Shown here: positions 45,810-55,507 of the stretch, piece after piece
Layout of the letters: the number at the start of each line of letters is the position of its first letter
Position numbering within the stretch: the first letter of the stretch is position 1
Source: Gammaproteobacteria bacterium
GTDB lineage: Bacteria > Pseudomonadota > Gammaproteobacteria > DSM-16500
Length of the DNA stretch: 64,000 nt
Reading direction: 5' to 3'
NCBI GenBank assembly: GCA_021324305.1
Contig: JAJPJI010000015.1
Span: 124,001 to 188,000 of the forward strand
Program-made: the position numbers and the translations under genes
Notes under the pieces: generated by a model
The model's input: only the letters and a program-made list of their open reading frames with translations
What the model was told of the DNA's origin: nothing
The model's database searches: none

Positions 45810-47282
45810 GTGAAAAAGCTGAATAATGTTGGGGCATTTTTATACATACTATTCTGTACCGGATTTACGCTGGGGACGATTACACTGTCAGTTATCGTTG
45901 AAAACCTTGTAACATATTTACGCCATTCTGGTAACGTGGCCAGTTATGAAAACATTATCGTCATTACCATTATTCTGATTTACCTGTTATATTCATTTCT
46001 TTTCTCGATATGGCTAACAAAATATTTTGCAAAACTATCACGCGCTGGTAAAGCTGTTCTCCTCTCTACTCTCACACTATTCACAGCCATGTGTCTTTGG
46101 TATTGGATGCACCCCGCTGGCACCATATCAGAATATATCATCGTATCAAACGATCAGCGCTTTGTTGCCGGACCCTATCCTGATAAAAACACAATTGAAA
46201 CATTAAAAAAACAGGGTTACACAGCCATTATCAGCCTGCTCAGCCCCTATGTGCTGCCATTTGAGCCTGTTTTGATCAATGAAGAAAAAGAAGAAGCGCG
46301 AAAAGCCGGCATTCCTGTCATTGAAATACCCATGCTTCCCTGGGTAACTAAGAATACCGATTCGATCAACAAAATCATCGCCCTCGCCAGTGCCAAAAAT
46401 CATAATAAATATTATGTTCATTGCTATTATGGCCGTGACAGAGTCTCCATGTTCATGCGTATCGTGAATCAATACTCTCCTGTTACATCATTGACCGAAA
46501 ACTACCCTGCTCCCCAAACTGGCATTGAAAATTTGCATACCGTGCAATTCGAGAGAGGCACAGCGATAGAAATCAACAAAAGCATCATCTTCGCACCCAT
46601 GCCCACGGAAGACGAATTTTTACGCTTCGTGGTAGCCGTTAATAATCCATATTTTGGAGTGCCGATTCACTCAGTTGTTTCAATACAATCCAGCGAAGCA
46701 TCTGTGACGCCAGCCGAGAAATCGCTCAAGCATTATGGCATCAATTTTTCAGTTATCACCATCGACAACTTGCCCTATGATCCGCTCGCCATATTCAATG
46801 CTGCGAAACAAATACGAGCCATGCCTGGTCCTACGCTGGTCTATACTTACTATGCCGACCCTGATCCCATGCCTGCGACCCTGAAGGGCATTCTCATCTC
46901 CTACCTGACCAACCTTCCCGTATTACCCCTTCAGGTTTTTGAGTCTCTAAAATTGACGAATGGGAAGGTTGAGGCCATCGCTCCCAATATAGCAATTGGG
47001 CCTCAGCCAACAGAGGAGGAGTACGGAAATACACTTTTTTACCTGGGTATCAGGGCAATTGCGTATATTGGCGATTGTAACGACAATCAATATAAATCCA
47101 ATCTGGCACTGGCCCTTTCTGCGCATCTCACATTTTCATGTTTTCAACCCACAGACGATAATCTGACAAAACAGCTTGCCCACGGCGGCCCATGGTATGT
47201 TTATGGTCCCAAGACAGAGATGATCGAAGACAACATCGAAAATGCATTCAGGCATTCAATTCCGGATTTAAAAGTGAAATAA
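45810..47282 (+). CDS. Membrane protein with repeated dual-specificity-phosphatase-like domains
   Basis: The 490-residue protein starts at GTG and has three membrane helices (about 10-30, 48-70, 83-100), then an extracytoplasmic or cytoplasmic tail. Residues 112-220 form a phosphatase domain with the signature HCYYGRDR (Cys205, Arg211; C-x5-R). A second copy begins FAPMPTEDEFL and has YTYYADPDP in place of the signature, so it is inactive. A third start, NIAIGPQPTEEEY, is truncated. dgkA follows 38 bases on, which suggests a lipid-phosphate substrate, for example phosphatidylglycerophosphate. Confidence 0.7.
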   Translation: MKKLNNVGAFLYILFCTGFTLGTITLSVIVENLVTYLRHSGNVASYENIIVITIILIYLLYSFLFSIWLTKYFAKLSRAGKAVLLSTLTLFTAMCLWYWMHPAGTISEYIIVSNDQRFVAGPYPDKNTIETLKKQGYTAIISLLSPYVLPFEPVLINEEKEEARKAGIPVIEIPMLPWVTKNTDSINKIIALASAKNHNKYYVHCYYGRDRVSMFMRIVNQYSPVTSLTENYPAPQTGIENLHTVQFERGTAIEINKSIIFAPMPTEDEFLRFVVAVNNPYFGVPIHSVVSIQSSEASVTPAEKSLKHYGINFSVITIDNLPYDPLAIFNAAKQIRAMPGPTLVYTYYADPDPMPATLKGILISYLTNLPVLPLQVFESLKLTNGKVEAIAPNIAIGPQPTEEEYGNTLFYLGIRAIAYIGDCNDNQYKSNLALALSAHLTFSCFQPTDDNLTKQLAHGGPWYVYGPKTEMIEDNIENAFRHSIPDLKVK

Positions 47283-47320
47283 TCGGCCATGTATGAGATT
47301 GCTCAGGAGATCCATAAACA

Positions 47321-47680
47321 ATGACAGGCTTGGTGATAAAACTGTACAAGGCATTTAAAAATTCCTGGAATGGACTCAAGTACGCATGGCGGACTCAATG
47401 GGCATTTCGGCTTGAACTGGTCATTTTTGTCATCGCCGTACCCGCCGCACTCTTCCTCGGAAAAAGCACGACACAATACGCGCTCATGATAAGTTCAGTA
47501 ATCCTCCTCCCAATGACGGAACTCCTTAATTCATCCATTGAAACCGCAATTGACAGAATCGGAACCGAATATCACAAGCTGTCCGGGCTAGCAAAGGATT
47601 TGGCATCAGCCGCAATGGTTGTCGCCGGCATCAATGTCCTGGCGATATGGGGAATTATTTTATTCGAACGGTTTTTCTGA
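47321..47680 (+). CDS. dgkA: Diacylglycerol kinase DgkA
   Basis: The 119-residue integral membrane kinase has three helices and the signature ELLNSSIETAIDRIG with catalytic Glu, plus KAFKNSWNGLKYAWRTQWAFR at the N-terminus. It phosphorylates diacylglycerol to phosphatidate, recycling lipid left by periplasmic glucan or lipid A modification. It lies just downstream of the phosphatase-like gene and probably shares its transcript. Confidence 0.95.
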   Translation: MTGLVIKLYKAFKNSWNGLKYAWRTQWAFRLELVIFVIAVPAALFLGKSTTQYALMISSVILLPMTELLNSSIETAIDRIGTEYHKLSGLAKDLASAAMVVAGINVLAIWGIILFERFF

Positions 47681-47858
47681 TCCCTCAGATTAATCGGTTA
47701 CGCTTTGCGCCATTTTGCTCATCTCATTTAATGTATCCCGTTACGTCGCTCCGAGTAAACATTTAGCGAAAAACACCTAATAAATTTGATGCACCTATCC
47801 GTCAAAATGATAATATTGTTTTATATTTTTTATATTTGTTCGAATGGAAGAGACTTAC

Positions 47859-49238
47859 ATGATACGCCACTCACTCCTAGCACTTACAGGATTATTACTG
47901 GCCATCTCTCCAGCGCTTGTCTGCGCCTCAGCCTGCAAGGATCTTACCAATACCATTAACGAAGACATCACTAAATACGCAGACACGTTAAAAAACCAGA
48001 ATCTACCCTGGATGAAGTTGAGTTTTTTGCAAGAGCAGTTGGGCGATGCGGCTGTTAGTGACGCCGGCAATAACCAGGTACAGTATGAATGGAAATGTGA
48101 GAATGACGATGGCTATCTCATCGCCAAAGCTGACAAAAGCGGCAGACTGCTCAATATCAGCGGAGAATATAATTCTTCTTCGGGAAGCGGACTTTTTTCA
48201 GCTAATGTACCCAACATCGCCGAAAGAGAATTCAATGAGGCACTGGAACAGATCAGACAAGCACCACCCGAACTCTTGCCCGTCGTACAGCCGGCTGAAG
48301 AAAAAAAGGAAAACAAGACAGTAGAGCAATGCAGCGCCATCATCGACCAGATCAGAAATGACACCTCAGAAGATCCAGCCAGATTCAAGCGGCCGCAATT
48401 TCCCTGGCTCAAACTTTCCTGGCTCCAGCAACAGCTCGGATCCACTCCAGTCACCGCTGGTTACGATTATGTCTATATCTGGGATAAGTACAGTTTATTT
48501 ATGGGAATGGATGGAACGACTGCGGCAAGCGGTAAATTACCGGAAGGCGCGCACCCCGCCTCTGTCGGAGAGCTTAATGCACTGCTAGGCCATCCGCGGA
48601 AAACACTTTTCGAAAAACTCAATCAATATAGCTGGCAATGTCCTGGAAACAATGGCTCATCGCTTAGCGTTATCACGGACAAAAAGAATTCCGTTATCTG
48701 GCTGGCTGGCAGAGATTGTACCGATGGACTATGCGGGAATTTCACCGCACCGCTCAAAGGCAGCGACCTGAAGCGGGAATTTTCCGCACAATCCCAACAG
48801 CAAACGCAAATGGAAGCACAAACGATTTCCATCATGCTGCGAGATTATAATGAGTTCTACAAAACAACCTTGCAAAATCAGGACGAACTCACCGCCGACA
48901 TCACAGCAAAAATCAAAAATTATTATTCCAGTTTAAGGACATGCAAACCAGGAATCTATCAGTACCCCATTCCAGTCATGCAAAGCTTTATCTTCAATAC
49001 ATCCGTGATTCGTGAACAAAAAGACGGCCGTTGTTTCGTTGACACTTCTTATGACATACCACAAATTGGCAAGGTAGAATTGAAATGCAAATATGATCCT
49101 CAAAGCCTGCAATTATTCACCGATGCGGAAGCGGATTCAGCCGCGCAAGGCAAAACCTCTTACGATACGGATCACCCTGATGAGCTGCAAAAGCTGAACA
49201 ACAATCAATGCCAGCGGTATCTGAACGGAGTCTTGTGA
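47859..49238 (+). CDS. Secreted orphan protein with duplicated domain
   Basis: From ATG 47859 (GGAAGAG before it) the protein is 459 residues with a signal peptide (MIRHSLLALTGLLLAISPALVCA). Two similar units occur: LPWMKLSFLQEQLGDAAVSD followed by YEWKC, and FPWLKLSWLQQQLGSTPVTA followed by YVYIWD. Four or more cysteines in the mature part suggest disulfides. Probably periplasmic or exported. Function is unknown; the duplicated LPW-x-KLS-x-LQ-x-QLG motif is its best handle. Confidence 0.6.
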   Translation: MIRHSLLALTGLLLAISPALVCASACKDLTNTINEDITKYADTLKNQNLPWMKLSFLQEQLGDAAVSDAGNNQVQYEWKCENDDGYLIAKADKSGRLLNISGEYNSSSGSGLFSANVPNIAEREFNEALEQIRQAPPELLPVVQPAEEKKENKTVEQCSAIIDQIRNDTSEDPARFKRPQFPWLKLSWLQQQLGSTPVTAGYDYVYIWDKYSLFMGMDGTTAASGKLPEGAHPASVGELNALLGHPRKTLFEKLNQYSWQCPGNNGSSLSVITDKKNSVIWLAGRDCTDGLCGNFTAPLKGSDLKREFSAQSQQQTQMEAQTISIMLRDYNEFYKTTLQNQDELTADITAKIKNYYSSLRTCKPGIYQYPIPVMQSFIFNTSVIREQKDGRCFVDTSYDIPQIGKVELKCKYDPQSLQLFTDAEADSAAQGKTSYDTDHPDELQKLNNNQCQRYLNGVL

Positions 49239-49477
49239 AAATCAGACAATTCACCATGGCGTAATAAAGATGCGTTTTTCAGAAACCAGCTCAGAATCTT
49301 CCAGGTCATGATCAGTCTGCCGTTTACGGATCAGACTGGGTGATAAAAAATATTTTCATCTAACCTGTTGATTATTAAATAAAGTGAACAAACATGTCCA
49401 TGCTAGCGGACGTTGCTATCCTTTTTTCTTGGCACAACAGATTTTATAATGTGAATATAGGAAATGGAGAAGGGATC

Positions 49478-50638
49478 ATGAAAAAGTACCACTCTGCATC
49501 CGGCTCAAATGTCAGAAAAAAAACCACCTCCACATCTTCTCAAGACAACAAAAAGCAGCGGCTAATTAATCACTTGAACATGATTATCAACACCCAGGCA
49601 TGCCTAGTGAGCACAACGTTTGATCTCGACAGATTCATGACCATGGTGACACAGCAAATACAAAATCTGACACCAGCAACAGGTGCAGTTATCGAACTGG
49701 CTCAAGGGGAAGAAATGGTTTATCGAGCAACCAGCGGCTCTATCGATAAATACCTGGGACTTCACCTGAATAAAAATGACGCCATTTCCGGGCTCTGCAT
49801 TCAGAGCCGGCAAATTTTACAATGTGACGATTGCGAAACCGATGTGCGCGTCAACAAGGAGGCCTGCCAGAAAGCAGGCGCACGATCCCTTGTCGTGGTA
49901 CCGTTATTTTACGAAGGCAATGCTGTCGGTGTATTGAAAATCATCTCCAGTAAACCTCATGCTTTCAATGAATTCGATATACAGACATTGCAGCTGATGG
50001 CTGGATTGATAGGCTCAGCTCTCGCTCATCAAATTCTTTACGATAAATCACAACAACTCTTAAAAGAAAAAACCGAAGCGATAGAAGAATTGAAAAAAGC
50101 AGAAATTAAATTGAAACATCTTGCACATCACGACAACCTGACTGGACTGCCCAATCGGAATCTGTTTAATGAACGGCTCAAGTCAGCGCTCCTGAAAGCA
50201 AAACGAAACAAGCAGATTATCGCCTTAATGTATCTGGATATCGATCATTTCAAGGATATCAACGATACCATGGGACATGGCATTGGGGACAAGCTGTTAA
50301 ATGCATTTGCCCTGCGTTTGCAAAAATGCATACGCAGTTCTGACACGGTGGCACGCTTAGGCGGCGATGAATTCGTTCTTCTCATCGAGAATATTGCGGA
50401 AAACAAGGATGTGGTCACAATCGCGAAAAAAATCCTCAAGGTCATTAATGAGCCTTTCAACTTCAATAAAAAAACCATTAATGTCACTACCAGCATTGGC
50501 ATCACGTATTTCAATGACGGCATCTCCACTTCTGATGAATTCATCAAACAAGCCGATGAAGCACTGTATGTGTCAAAGAATTCCGGACGGAATACGTTTT
50601 ATGTATTTCAGAATGAAATACTGTATGAAAAGACATAA
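49478..50638 (+). CDS. GAF-GGDEF diguanylate cyclase
   Basis: From ATG 49478 (GGAGAAGG before it) the protein is 386 residues: a GAF sensor domain (about 45-190), a short coiled coil (190-215) and a GGDEF domain with intact GGDEF at 295-299. RSSD at 286-289 is the inhibitory I-site, five residues before GGDEF. It should synthesise cyclic-di-GMP from GTP under control of a GAF ligand. Orn (8148) can remove the final pGpG. The 239-base gap upstream holds nothing I can name. Confidence 0.93.
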   Translation: MKKYHSASGSNVRKKTTSTSSQDNKKQRLINHLNMIINTQACLVSTTFDLDRFMTMVTQQIQNLTPATGAVIELAQGEEMVYRATSGSIDKYLGLHLNKNDAISGLCIQSRQILQCDDCETDVRVNKEACQKAGARSLVVVPLFYEGNAVGVLKIISSKPHAFNEFDIQTLQLMAGLIGSALAHQILYDKSQQLLKEKTEAIEELKKAEIKLKHLAHHDNLTGLPNRNLFNERLKSALLKAKRNKQIIALMYLDIDHFKDINDTMGHGIGDKLLNAFALRLQKCIRSSDTVARLGGDEFVLLIENIAENKDVVTIAKKILKVINEPFNFNKKTINVTTSIGITYFNDGISTSDEFIKQADEALYVSKNSGRNTFYVFQNEILYEKT

Positions 50639-50712
50639 CACTCTAGTATGATGCTCACGCCTATGTTTCACCTTGTTTACAACCATAACGATACACATAG
50701 ACCTTACAAAAA

Positions 50713-51711
50713 ATGTCATCCGAAGAAACCGTTCCCACTCTCTGGCTTGTATATGACGGCGAATGCCCAATTTGCCGGCCATCAGCCAACGCATTAAAAA
50801 TCAAAGCGGCAGTCGGCAAACTGGAACTGGTTAACGCCAGAGAGCCACATCCCATCCTTGCTGAAATCCGTCAGGCCGGCCTGGATATCAATGAAGGAAT
50901 GGTCGTCAAATTCAATAACAAGTTATATCACGGCACTGACGCCCAGCATTTCCTGGCGCTGGTCGGCACCACACATGACTGGATAAACCGCCTGAACTAT
51001 CTCCTGTTCCGCAACCAGTTTATGGCCCGCATTTTTTACCCGGTTCTTAGATTCGCGCGAACGTTTTTGCTTTCCATAAAGGGAATCCCTAAAATCAATC
51101 TCATGCAAACGAGAAACCAGCCAATATTCGAATCTGTTTTTGGCAACCACTGGAAAAATTTGCCGGAAGTTTTTCACAAGCATTATGCCAACCGGCCCAA
51201 CAGCCGGGACGTCAGCATTGCTGAAGGCAGCATGACTATTGAATATTCCGGCATGTATAAACTGCTGTCGCCGTTATTTGGATTCCTGCATTTACTGCCG
51301 CCAGGTCAGGCAGCCAATATTCCGGTGACTGTCACTTATCGCAGCCATCCTGATTCCTCTGCTTTTGAACTGGATCGCCGCTTTCGTTATCCCAATCAGC
51401 AGCCCTATCGATTCAGGACACGCATGATTCCTGTACAGGAAAATGTTGTCATTGAATTGATCCGTTTTGGTTTCGGCTGGCGCATGCAATATCAATTCGA
51501 CGGCAAAAAAGTCATTCTGCAGCATCATGGCTATGTATTCAGGATTTTAAATCATATTCTCCCTCTTCCACTGCAATGGCTGATGGGCAAAATCCATGCT
51601 GAAGAGGAAGCTGTTTCGACTGATACATTCCGAACGTTCATGACTATTTCGCATCCCTTGTTTGGTCACTATACTTATAACGGCGTATTTAAAATGATGA
51701 GTCAGACATGA
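50713..51711 (+). CDS. DUF393 (thioredoxin-like) fused to DUF4166
   Basis: The 332-residue protein begins with a DUF393 domain of the DCC1 type (WLVYDGECPICRPS; Cys18 and Cys21, CxxC), expected to have a thioredoxin fold and thiol-disulfide chemistry. Residues ~140-332 match the DUF4166 pattern (YRSHPDSSAFELDRRFRYP). Its last four bases overlap the start of the next gene (ATGA), so the two are translationally coupled. DUF393-DUF4166 with a saccharopine-dehydrogenase-like neighbour is a recurrent pair of unknown pathway. Confidence 0.8.
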   Translation: MSSEETVPTLWLVYDGECPICRPSANALKIKAAVGKLELVNAREPHPILAEIRQAGLDINEGMVVKFNNKLYHGTDAQHFLALVGTTHDWINRLNYLLFRNQFMARIFYPVLRFARTFLLSIKGIPKINLMQTRNQPIFESVFGNHWKNLPEVFHKHYANRPNSRDVSIAEGSMTIEYSGMYKLLSPLFGFLHLLPPGQAANIPVTVTYRSHPDSSAFELDRRFRYPNQQPYRFRTRMIPVQENVVIELIRFGFGWRMQYQFDGKKVILQHHGYVFRILNHILPLPLQWLMGKIHAEEEAVSTDTFRTFMTISHPLFGHYTYNGVFKMMSQT

Positions 51712-52814
51712 ATCATCCTGTACTGATACTAGGCGGTTATGGCAACTTTGGGCAGCGCATTGCTCATGCCCTGGTAAAAGCGCATATTCCGGTGATTATC
51801 GCTGGAAGACATCAGGATGCGGCAGACAAATTAGCGCGGTCAATCAAGCAGACATATCCGGATGCCTCCATCGAGATCAGCATTTTTGATATCCAAACAC
51901 AACTGGATGTGCAATTAAAAAAATTAACACCTCTGGTTGTGATCAATACCTGCGGACCATTTCAAACCTGTGATTACTCCATTCCCAAAATCTGTATCGC
52001 CAACCATGTACATTACATTGATCTTGCCGATGCCAGGGATTTTGTCACCGACATTTCTATTCTGGATTCTGATGCAAAAGCAAATGATGTATTGGTTGTC
52101 AGTGGCGCCAGTACCGTACCAGGTTTGTCATCCGCTGTATTAGAGCATTACAAAAAAGAATTTTCTGAAATTGATTCGCTGATATATGGCATCAGTCCTG
52201 GGCAGCAGGCGCCGCGCGGCCTTGCCACCACGCAAGCAATTCTGACCTATCTCGGCAAGCCGTTAAAACCCGTGCCGGGAAGCAAAACCATTCGCTACGG
52301 CTGGCAGGATTTATACCGGCAGGATTATCCAGAGCTCGGAAGGCGCTGGATGGCGAATTGTGATATTCCCGATCTTGATTTATTTCCAGAGCGGTATGCA
52401 ATCAAACGCATACAATTTTCCGCCGGCATGGAAAGCAGCGCATTGCATCTCGGCATGTGGTTGTTGTCATGGGTGATACGTATGGGCATACCGATCAATC
52501 TCGTCAGGCATGCACAATTTTTATTGAACATGAGCAATTATTTTAACTGGATGGGCACACCGCATGGCGGCATGCACATGCTGATAGAAGGCAAGGACCA
52601 GAATGGCAACCCCAAGACACTGAAATGGTTTCTAATTGCAAAAAACGGCGACGGCCCGCAAATCCCCTGTGTGCCGGCAATTGTATTGGCGAAGAAATTA
52701 ATCGCGCGGGCAGAGAATGAACGCGGCGCCATGCCATGTGTGGGAATGGTGGGGCTGGGAGAGTATCTGGAGGAATTGAAGGGATTTGCGATCAGGGTGC
52801 AGACAGAACAATAA
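51708..52814 (+). CDS. Saccharopine-dehydrogenase-like NAD(P)-binding protein
   Basis: The 368-residue protein has an N-terminal Rossmann fold (LILGGYGNFGQRIAHALVKA; GxGxxG-type) and continues as in trans-acting saccharopine dehydrogenase-like enzymes (VINTCGPFQTCDYSIPKIC, YIDLADARDFV, VSGASTVPGLSSAV). True saccharopine activity is unlikely; homologues act on unknown substrates. It overlaps the DUF393-DUF4166 gene by four bases. Confidence 0.85.
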   Translation: MNHPVLILGGYGNFGQRIAHALVKAHIPVIIAGRHQDAADKLARSIKQTYPDASIEISIFDIQTQLDVQLKKLTPLVVINTCGPFQTCDYSIPKICIANHVHYIDLADARDFVTDISILDSDAKANDVLVVSGASTVPGLSSAVLEHYKKEFSEIDSLIYGISPGQQAPRGLATTQAILTYLGKPLKPVPGSKTIRYGWQDLYRQDYPELGRRWMANCDIPDLDLFPERYAIKRIQFSAGMESSALHLGMWLLSWVIRMGIPINLVRHAQFLLNMSNYFNWMGTPHGGMHMLIEGKDQNGNPKTLKWFLIAKNGDGPQIPCVPAIVLAKKLIARAENERGAMPCVGMVGLGEYLEELKGFAIRVQTEQ

Positions 52815-52840
52815 CCGTGTTGATACCATTACCAGCCCGC

Positions 52841-53890
52841 TTATGGTCCATACCGGGTTGAACCGCGATTCAGCGCCACACTGCGCGCGACTGATTGACT
52901 GATTAACCGTTTCGCGACCAGATCATCCAGATATTGCTCCATGGTGCACATGCCTATGTCGCCATTGGTTTGCATAGTCATGAGCATGTGTGAAATCTTG
53001 TCCTGACGGATTTGATGACGAATTGCACGGGTCGCCAGCATAATTTCGAAGGCGGCAATGCGGCCGCCATTCATTTTCCTGACCAGCGTCTGACAGCAGA
53101 TTCCTTGCACGGTTTCCGCCAGCAGGTTACGCACACGGTTTTTTTCCGCGGTCGGGAACACATCCACAATACGGCTGATCGCGAGAGGCGCGGATGTTGA
53201 ATGCAAGGTTGCCATCACCAGGTGGCCCGTTTCTGCAGCAGTCAGTGACAAGCGTATCGTCTCAAGATCACGCAATTCACCCAGCAGGATGACATTGGGA
53301 TCCTGTCGCAGCGAAGCGCGCAAAGCAGCAGCATACTGCGGCGTATCGCGGTGTACCTGTATCTGGTTGACCGCGCTTTTTTTACTGGTATGAATAAATT
53401 CAATCGGATCTTCAATTGTGATGATGTTGCAGGACCGCAAGGTGTTGATGTAATCAATCATGGCAGCCAGCGTCGTACTTTTACCCGATCCGGCCGGGCC
53501 GGTGACAAGTATCAATCCATTGGACATGACTAACAATGATTTCAATACTGGCGGCAAGGACAACTCTTCAAACGTGGGCACTTTTTCCGGAATCACGCGA
53601 AAAACAGCAGCGATGCCGCGCTGCTGATGGTACACACTCACCCTGAAATTTCCGATGTGTTCAAAACTGACCGCGAGATCAATCTGTAACTGATTTTCAA
53701 ACTGGTCTTGCATGTCTTTCGCTAGTACACTGTAAATCAGCCGCTTGGTGACATCAGGAGGCAGTACAGGCATGTCTTTTATTGGCAGCAATTCACCATC
53801 AATACGTGTTAATGGCTGCAAACCTGGCAATATGTGTAAGTCGGATGCATGGCATTTAACTGCCATGTCCAAAAGCTCTGCCATTTCCAT
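52841..53890 (-). CDS. PilT-family type IV pilus retraction ATPase
   Basis: The 349-residue ATPase has the Walker A GPAGSGKST at residues 131-139, an Asp box near NIITIEDPIEFIH, Walker B in NVILLGELRDLETI, and a His box TGHLVMATLHS. PilT and PilU hydrolyse ATP to pull pili in for twitching motility and DNA uptake. PilT and PilU cannot be separated safely by eye; the C-terminal IRHQIRQDKISHML is closer to PilT. No other pil genes are adjacent. AGGAGAT precedes the ATG. Confidence 0.9.
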   Translation of the reverse strand: MEMAELLDMAVKCHASDLHILPGLQPLTRIDGELLPIKDMPVLPPDVTKRLIYSVLAKDMQDQFENQLQIDLAVSFEHIGNFRVSVYHQQRGIAAVFRVIPEKVPTFEELSLPPVLKSLLVMSNGLILVTGPAGSGKSTTLAAMIDYINTLRSCNIITIEDPIEFIHTSKKSAVNQIQVHRDTPQYAAALRASLRQDPNVILLGELRDLETIRLSLTAAETGHLVMATLHSTSAPLAISRIVDVFPTAEKNRVRNLLAETVQGICCQTLVRKMNGGRIAAFEIMLATRAIRHQIRQDKISHMLMTMQTNGDIGMCTMEQYLDDLVAKRLISQSVARSVALNRGSTRYGP

Positions 53891-54018
53891 TGCGATCTCC
53901 TGCTGAATTGACTGGTCGGGTGGTTATTCTTAAATAGTACAAAGTTTATGTGTTATTAGCTAGGGCTGAGGGAAAGAGCTAAGCAGAGGGATTCAGTGAG
54001 CCGACAGTCCATTTACCC

Positions 54019-54090
54019 ATGTCATGCCAGCGCAAGCTGGCGTCCCGAACATGCTGTGATCCTCTATCCCTGCCTTCACAGGGATGACAA
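54019..54090. repeat. Composite REP-like palindromes
   Basis: GCCAGC/GCTGGC (54026-54041) and ATCCCTG/CAGGGAT (54066-54085) are two hairpins flanked by GTCAT at the left and ATGAC at the right. The same GTCAT...ATGAC architecture occurs at 57707-57789. They look like members of a dispersed non-coding repeat family. Confidence 0.6.
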
Positions 54091-54102
54091 GCGCCATGTC
54101 CG

Positions 54103-55437
54103 TCAACCATTCATATCCTTGCAGCCGTCAATGGAACCCTTGATAGAATCTAGATCTATTTTACCTGACTCATTGACAGTGAATGCGTAATCAATATCGG
54201 GACCATAATATTTTTTATTTATATACCCAGCATTTTGCGGATAATAATAAGTGCATTGCCTGATGACTTTGTCATTGAGCACAATGCGCATATCAATCTT
54301 GTTTACATCCTCAGGAATGCCGCAGGAACAGGAATAATAACTGCATTGACAATTTGATGAACGGCCTGCCTTGCCAAAAATGCTTCCAATCGCAACGTTA
54401 TCCCGATTACTGTAAGACTCGTATTTACTGACCTCATGGGTCAACTGATTGAGATCAAGAATGGTGTTCCAGTCTGAATCCGCATCTGATTTGTATTGAA
54501 TCGCCAGTTTGTCCTGGATGCCAAAACCGGATCCGTTCCCGGTCAGCCTGACAGAGCCATAAATCATTTTGCCGGGAAAATTCACTGGATGGCTTCTGTC
54601 ATTGCCAAGCACCGTATCCGAATTGACGCCCTTGGACTGCAAATGGTCCCATTCGCTTGGCAGCCGGTTCACAACATCATCCGCAAGTGATTTTTCAGAT
54701 GCAGGTGTTGCTGCAGCGCAATTATCAAATGGGACAGACCCGTAACCATTGCACATGTTGACCAGCAAGCCTCTGTTGTCACTTAATTCCACAAGCTGCT
54801 TAAGCCAGCTTTCCAATGGCAGCGGCGCATCATAATTAAGCGCTGGATCGAGAACATAAAGATGATTGGTCTGCTGGTCACGAATCACTGGCGCAACATG
54901 ATACCAAAACGATAACAAACCGTTTGGTCCCATTCCAAACGGAGATAATAACTGGAGATTTCCAAATGCAAACACTTTCGCTGGGCGAGGTAGTACCTTG
55001 TTGTTATACAAGGAAACAGCAGCGGCGGCACGTTCAAAACACCAGTCGATCGGGTATCGCCATGGAATCGTGCGTTTGTTTTGCGGTTCAATTGGATCAA
55101 TCAGGAATCTTTGATCCCGCAAATAGATAAACTGCTCGTTAATTGTCTGATAATCAGGCCACACAGGCACCTGGCTCATCAAGATCTGCTGCCTGTCTAA
55201 CGTGGTTGAATCCCATTGAATGGCTGAATCATAAATTGATCCGCTTTGCTTATGGTTGTTCAGCATGGCTGCTCTTGCAGTGATTCGCCAATCCTTTCCT
55301 GGTTCACGATAAGCTGAGTTGGGATTTAATGCATAGGCAATATTGGCGACAGTCAACAATCCAAACAATACTCCGCTGACAAGATTTTTTTTCAGGTTTC
55401 CACTATAATACCAGCAGGAATCATGAAGATTTTTCAT
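54103..55437 (-). CDS. Secreted protein-glutaminase (deamidase)
   Basis: From ATG 55437 (AAGGA before it) the protein is 444 residues with a signal-anchor-like N-terminus (LVSGVLFGLLTVANIAYA). Residues 125-200 hold a papain-like triad: Cys133 (DWCFERAAAAVSLY), His180 (FWYHVAPVIR) and Asp197 (YVLDPALN), the order seen in protein-glutaminases that deamidate protein Gln to Glu. A further 200 residues form an unrecognised domain with a Cys-rich patch (NCQCSYYSCSCGIP). Target unknown; outside the cytoplasm. Confidence 0.65.
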   Translation of the reverse strand: MKNLHDSCWYYSGNLKKNLVSGVLFGLLTVANIAYALNPNSAYREPGKDWRITARAAMLNNHKQSGSIYDSAIQWDSTTLDRQQILMSQVPVWPDYQTINEQFIYLRDQRFLIDPIEPQNKRTIPWRYPIDWCFERAAAAVSLYNNKVLPRPAKVFAFGNLQLLSPFGMGPNGLLSFWYHVAPVIRDQQTNHLYVLDPALNYDAPLPLESWLKQLVELSDNRGLLVNMCNGYGSVPFDNCAAATPASEKSLADDVVNRLPSEWDHLQSKGVNSDTVLGNDRSHPVNFPGKMIYGSVRLTGNGSGFGIQDKLAIQYKSDADSDWNTILDLNQLTHEVSKYESYSNRDNVAIGSIFGKAGRSSNCQCSYYSCSCGIPEDVNKIDMRIVLNDKVIRQCTYYYPQNAGYINKKYYGPDIDYAFTVNESGKIDLDSIKGSIDGCKDMNG

Positions 55438-55507
55438 ATTCAATCCTTGTAAGTAATAATACACGTCAGTCTTTCACAACCACGCAAGATACAGGTGACT
55501 GCGCTTC

